Shown one piece after another: positions 54,601 through 64,000 of a stretch of DNA of 64,000 bases; the first letter of the stretch is position 1; every line of letters begins with the position of its first letter. Source of the DNA: Armadillidium nasatum (taxonomy: Eukaryota > Arthropoda > Malacostraca > Isopoda > Armadillidiidae); contig SEYY01000863.1 of NCBI GenBank assembly GCA_009176605.1, forward strand, positions 21,563 to 85,562, read 5' to 3'. The notes beneath the pieces are model-generated. The model had not been told where the DNA came from and searched no databases. It worked only from the letters and a program-made list of their open reading frames with translations. The translations under genes and the position numbers were made by a program.

Positions 54601-55440
54601 CTGGTTATCAGATATCTCTGGTGTGGACGTGGCGTTATCGAGTCGGAAAAGTAATTCCAATTCAATCACCTTGGCCACATTTACCTTGATTTCATCATTA
54701 TTCATGATATTGGTATTTTCTGCCATTATGTTGTATTTGTTATTCCTCTTCGTGATCCTGGCAGAGTCGCCAAAATATTTTCTCTGTAAGACTCCCTGTA
54801 TTTGAACCAAACAGAAAAAATAATAATTTGAGGAACACTCACATTTTTGGGGGTGACTCAATGTCCAAGTTGTGTTGTACCGTCCTCTTCGGATGGCGGT
54901 GTTGATGATGTGAGGTGGTTGTACCATCCTCTTTGGATGGACGGTGTTGTTGGTTTGATGTCGCTCTCTGATGTTCATGATCAGCTGATCTCAGGACCGT
55001 TGTGAGGGCAAAAGGATCACTCAGAAGGAACAGCTTTGGCAGGTTTATAATAATTTCTAAAACAAAATTGGAGAGTCATTGAAAGAACCATAAAAAAAAT
55101 CTTTTAATTGTTGAAAGATAATGACGTTGTCAGAGCACGAACAGGAAAAGGTACTGTTAATGAAGAAACAGTTCAGATTAGGGCATTGGAGTTGAAGTGA
55201 AACTGACGGGAATGTTGGTTTCTTAATGACTGTTTGTCAAAAAAGAAAAACCCGTCATCACTTCAATAAAGGAAAAGAAGGACTAGTAAAGTTGGCTGAT
55301 AAATGTAGAACCTGTTATTGTTGTTCTAAATTCAGTATTTGAATGTTGAATCAGAAGAAATACTGTTTATTGCAGTTTCCTTGTTAGCACTGAATAACTG
55401 GTTACAACACAGTTCCTGGCTTTGCAACTGCAATGTGAAA

Positions 55441-56400
<960 letters not shown>

Positions 56401-56500
56401 NNNNNNNNNNNNNNNNNNNNNNNNNNNNNNNNNNNNNNNNNNNNNNNNNNNNNNNNNNNNNNNNNNNNNNNNNNNNNNNNNNNNNNNNNNNNNNNNNNNN
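56401..56500. other. Assembly gap, exactly 100 N
   Basis: A round-number N run, the usual placeholder for a gap of unknown size. It separates J sequence of opposite orientation on its two sides. Confidence 0.99.

Positions 56501-61770
<5,270 letters not shown>

Positions 61771-61847
<77 letters not shown>
61771..61847. repeat. (TA)n microsatellite
   Basis: Between truncated LINE-A and the LINE-C 3' end; the shortest clean tract. Confidence 0.98.
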
Positions 61848-61850
<3 letters not shown>

Positions 61851-62566
61851 ATCCAGCGGGGCCAGCACTCGTCTCCATCTAGATCTGTCGTAAATAATTC
61901 CATCTTCCACCAGCTGTTCTACCTTAGGCAGCTGATATCGTCTCAGTGAATACCCAACTGACTTCATCCTTATCATCCTAGATCTCCCTCTCGGTCTTCT
62001 TCCTCTTGGCATCCCCTCTCATCTCCCTCTATCCGCTCTCCCCTCCGATATCCTCCACACACGTCCCAACCATCTCTGTCATGCTGCATCTTTCTTTTGA
62101 TTAATTGGTTCAACCCTTATACTTTCTCTAATTATTTCTCTTCTTATCCTCTCCTTCCTGGTCCTTCCCACCATCAACCGCATCACCCTCATCTCTGCTA
62201 CTTGAATTCTGCTTCCTTTTCTTGTTGTCGTACTCCATGTCTCCGCCCCATTTAGAAAAATTGGGGACTGAGTACTTTCGAAAATTACTTTCTTTACTCT
62301 TATGTCCATTCTTTTGTCGGCCAAGATTGAGTACAGCGCCCTCATCACTCTTCCGTATTTCTCCATCCTGTCCGTGATTTCTAGCGTATTTCCTCATTTC
62401 CTTGTGAATACTCCCCCCCCCCCAAATACTCACGTCTCTCCACCACCCAGGTACCCTCACCTCCTCGCCATCCACCTTCATCACAAGCTCCTCTCCATCC
62501 TCCTCCATGCTAACTATTAACAATTCTGTCTTTTCAACATTCTTGCTCAATCCTGCCTGGGTGATT
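61848..62566 (-). mobile_element. LINE-C, post-RT fragment
   Basis: The minus strand encodes MEEDGEELVMKVDGEEV-like residues, VIFESTQSPIFLNGAETWST, SRIQVAEMRVMRLMVGRTRK, RIRREIIRESIRVEPI and a terminal [14 protein letters not shown], the end of an RTE- or L2-like RT protein distinct from LINE-D. The 3' end abuts (TA)n. Its 5' side is fused to J sequence near 62567. Several frame breaks. Confidence 0.8.
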
Positions 62567-64000
62567 GGAACCACCCCAGATGTGTGAGGCGTACTCCATA
62601 CAGGGGTGAACAATACCCCTATAAAGAGAAAGCAACTAGATTGGCGCAAAAAAATCATGAAGGCGCAACAGAACACCCAACCTTTTAGAAGCTTATTTAG
62701 AAAGAAAAGTAATATGATCCATCCAAGAAAGGTCACAAGAGAAAGAAACATCGAGAATATTAAGGGCAGATGAAGGCTGCTTGAGTTGTGTTTTCGGAGA
62801 AGATGTTATAGTTCTGTGGAAGATAGTGTCGAGATATAGAGGAAGTGAGCTTTTGAGGCATTGAAAACAACTTTGTTTTCTCTGCCTCAATTTGAAATAC
62901 GAGAAAGATCAGAAGTCAGTTGCTCTATGGCCACCATTCTAGCTGGGATGGGCGCCTTTCAAACTGAAAGGAATAATGAAGGTTGGAGTTATCAGCATAG
63001 GAGTGGATAGGCAATGAAGTAATAGAGAGAAGATCATTACTGAAAAGTGAAAAAAGTTTTGGGGACAGGACAGAATACTGAGGAGCACCACTATTAATAG
63101 ATTTAAAGGATGAACGGTGGCCGTCTACAAAAACAACTATTATTCGACCGGAAAGAAAATCAGAGAAAAGGATAGATTCCGAAAGAGGAAAGTTATGAAA
63201 TCATAGCTTTGTACCAGACGCTACCGAAGGTTTTAGAAATGCCCAGCGCGATAGCAAAAGATTCACTGAAATACCGTAGAGCGGAAGATCAAGAGTCAGA
63301 GAGAAGGAAAAAAAGATTAAAAATGAATTATGAAAGCCATACTGGCTATCAGGGAAAAGATTTGAAGAACAGAGATGTTACCAAATCTACCTGCTAAGGA
63401 TAGATTCGAAAACTTTAGATAGAACGGAGGTTAAAGAAATTGGACGTTAGTTGGAGGGTTGAAAGAGGTCCCCCTTCTTCGGCACAGGCTGAATGAGGGC
63501 ACATTTCTATCAGGAAGGGAAGGTTGAAGTAAAAAGACAGAGACGAAATAGTTTACCACGGTAGGGTGCAAGCTCAGAAACACAAGTTTTGAGAACCACA
63601 GGAGAGATACCATCGGGACCGTACGTCTTCTTGGTGTTAAGCTTTGAGAGAGCAGAAATGACGTCTTTAAAAGAAGTTACAATTGTAGGCATAAATGAGT
63701 TGGAAGGAGTTGAAGGACGAGGAATAGCTCCAGAATCGTCTAAGGCTGAATTAGAGGCAAAAGTTTGGGCGAAGAGTTAAGTTATAGATGAAGGCAAATG
63801 GCAGTTATGCTGTCTGAAGATACTAGAAGAGGGAAAGATAAAGAAGAAAAGTTAGATTTGACATTATTTGCAAAATGCCAGAAAGAACGTGAAGAAAAGG
63901 AATCAGAATGATTATTGTATTTTCTATGGAGAAAGAGCTTTTAGTGTTACGAAGGATTGATTCTGCATGATTCCGTTATGAAATATAAGTTGCATGAGTT
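62567..64000 (-). mobile_element. Jockey-like LINE (J), partial, runs off the window
   Basis: The minus strand covers RT (NTKKTYGPDGISPVVLKTCV near 63600-63650) to the post-RT HIWGG region, where it is cut by LINE-C. It is more decayed than the other J copies, with many frame breaks. The 5' part lies beyond 64000. Confidence 0.85.

Larger units (their letters stand above)
44700..55440 (-). mobile_element. LTR-element fossil B: Ty3/Gypsy, gag-pol, broken
   Basis: Minus-strand Gypsy fossil. Parts from right (5') to left: LTR-like zone about 54.8-55.4 kb; a primer-site-like TGGCGACTCTGCCAGGA near 54.77 kb; gag about 53.6-54.6 kb; three CCHC knuckles about 53.05-53.3 kb; an aspartic protease near 52.7 kb; reverse transcriptase 49.8-52.1 kb (YLDD active site); RNase H about 49.1-49.5 kb; an OTU-like segment about 46.27-46.56 kb; integrase 44.8-46.0 kb with zinc-binding, catalytic-core and C-terminal parts. 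Two foreign or unexplained stretches interrupt it: about 50.2-51.6 kb within RT and about 46.6-49.1 kb between RNase H and integrase. It is broken, with on the order of ten breaks besides the two insertions. Age intermediate: domains are readable but no full frame survives. Confidence 0.85.

Overview
The window is a eukaryotic, repeat-dominated stretch with almost no host coding sequence. Massive (TA)n microsatellites, several LINE families, hAT DNA transposons, tRNA-derived SINEs and a Ty3/Gypsy fossil suggest an arthropod. The LINE protein style and the microsatellite load fit a decapod crustacean best; that is inference from family resemblance, not a database match. A 100-base run of N (56401-56500) marks a scaffold gap.

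Layout. 0-8.5 kb: 3' end of LINE-A, an internally deleted hAT (818-2636), RTE-like LINE-D pieces on both strands (the right-hand one split by a Jockey-like fragment), a complete hAT-type MITE (5334-5587) and a decayed BED finger. 8.6-11.8 kb: a nearly full-length Jockey-like LINE (J family, minus). 11.8-13.1 kb: four tandem ~250-bp tRNA-SINE units and an 88-bp-arm SINE hairpin. 13.8-15.4 kb: a LINE-B piece, then unassigned sequence. 16.5-21.5 kb: a complete-looking DNA transposon with ~0.5-kb terminal inverted repeats and a two-exon transposase pseudogene. 21.6-30 kb: hAT ends, LINE-C, LINE-B and two long J copies. 30-36.4 kb: unassigned DNA, LINE-A, one good host-exon candidate (31951-32108, plus strand), a SINE cluster and another J copy. 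36.5-39.6 kb: mostly unassigned AT-rich DNA. 39.7-55.5 kb: two LTR-element fossils on the minus strand, with a (TA)n desert. 55.9-64 kb: more LINE-B, J, LINE-A and LINE-C.

The organising principle is the (TA)n tract. About 31 tracts, mostly 95-145 bp and about 3.7 kb in total, sit at the boundaries of nearly every element. Five LINE families end at them. hAT elements sit in them with ATATATAT on both sides, and the long-TIR transposon sits in one with ATAT on both sides. Full-length and 5'-truncated LINEs alike have (TA)n on both sides. Either (TA)n is a shared landing site for several transposon classes, or element tails seed (TA)n that then expands. The tandem SINE array shows an 8-bp seed beside an expanded tract, so both may operate. 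Uniform tract lengths and elements that stop dead at tracts also raise the possibility of assembly joins through (TA)n.

No complete host gene, rRNA, functional tRNA or CRISPR is supported. Sixteen of 20 LINE pieces and both LTR fossils lie on the minus strand, antisense to the one candidate exon; this would fit a large intron of a plus-strand gene.
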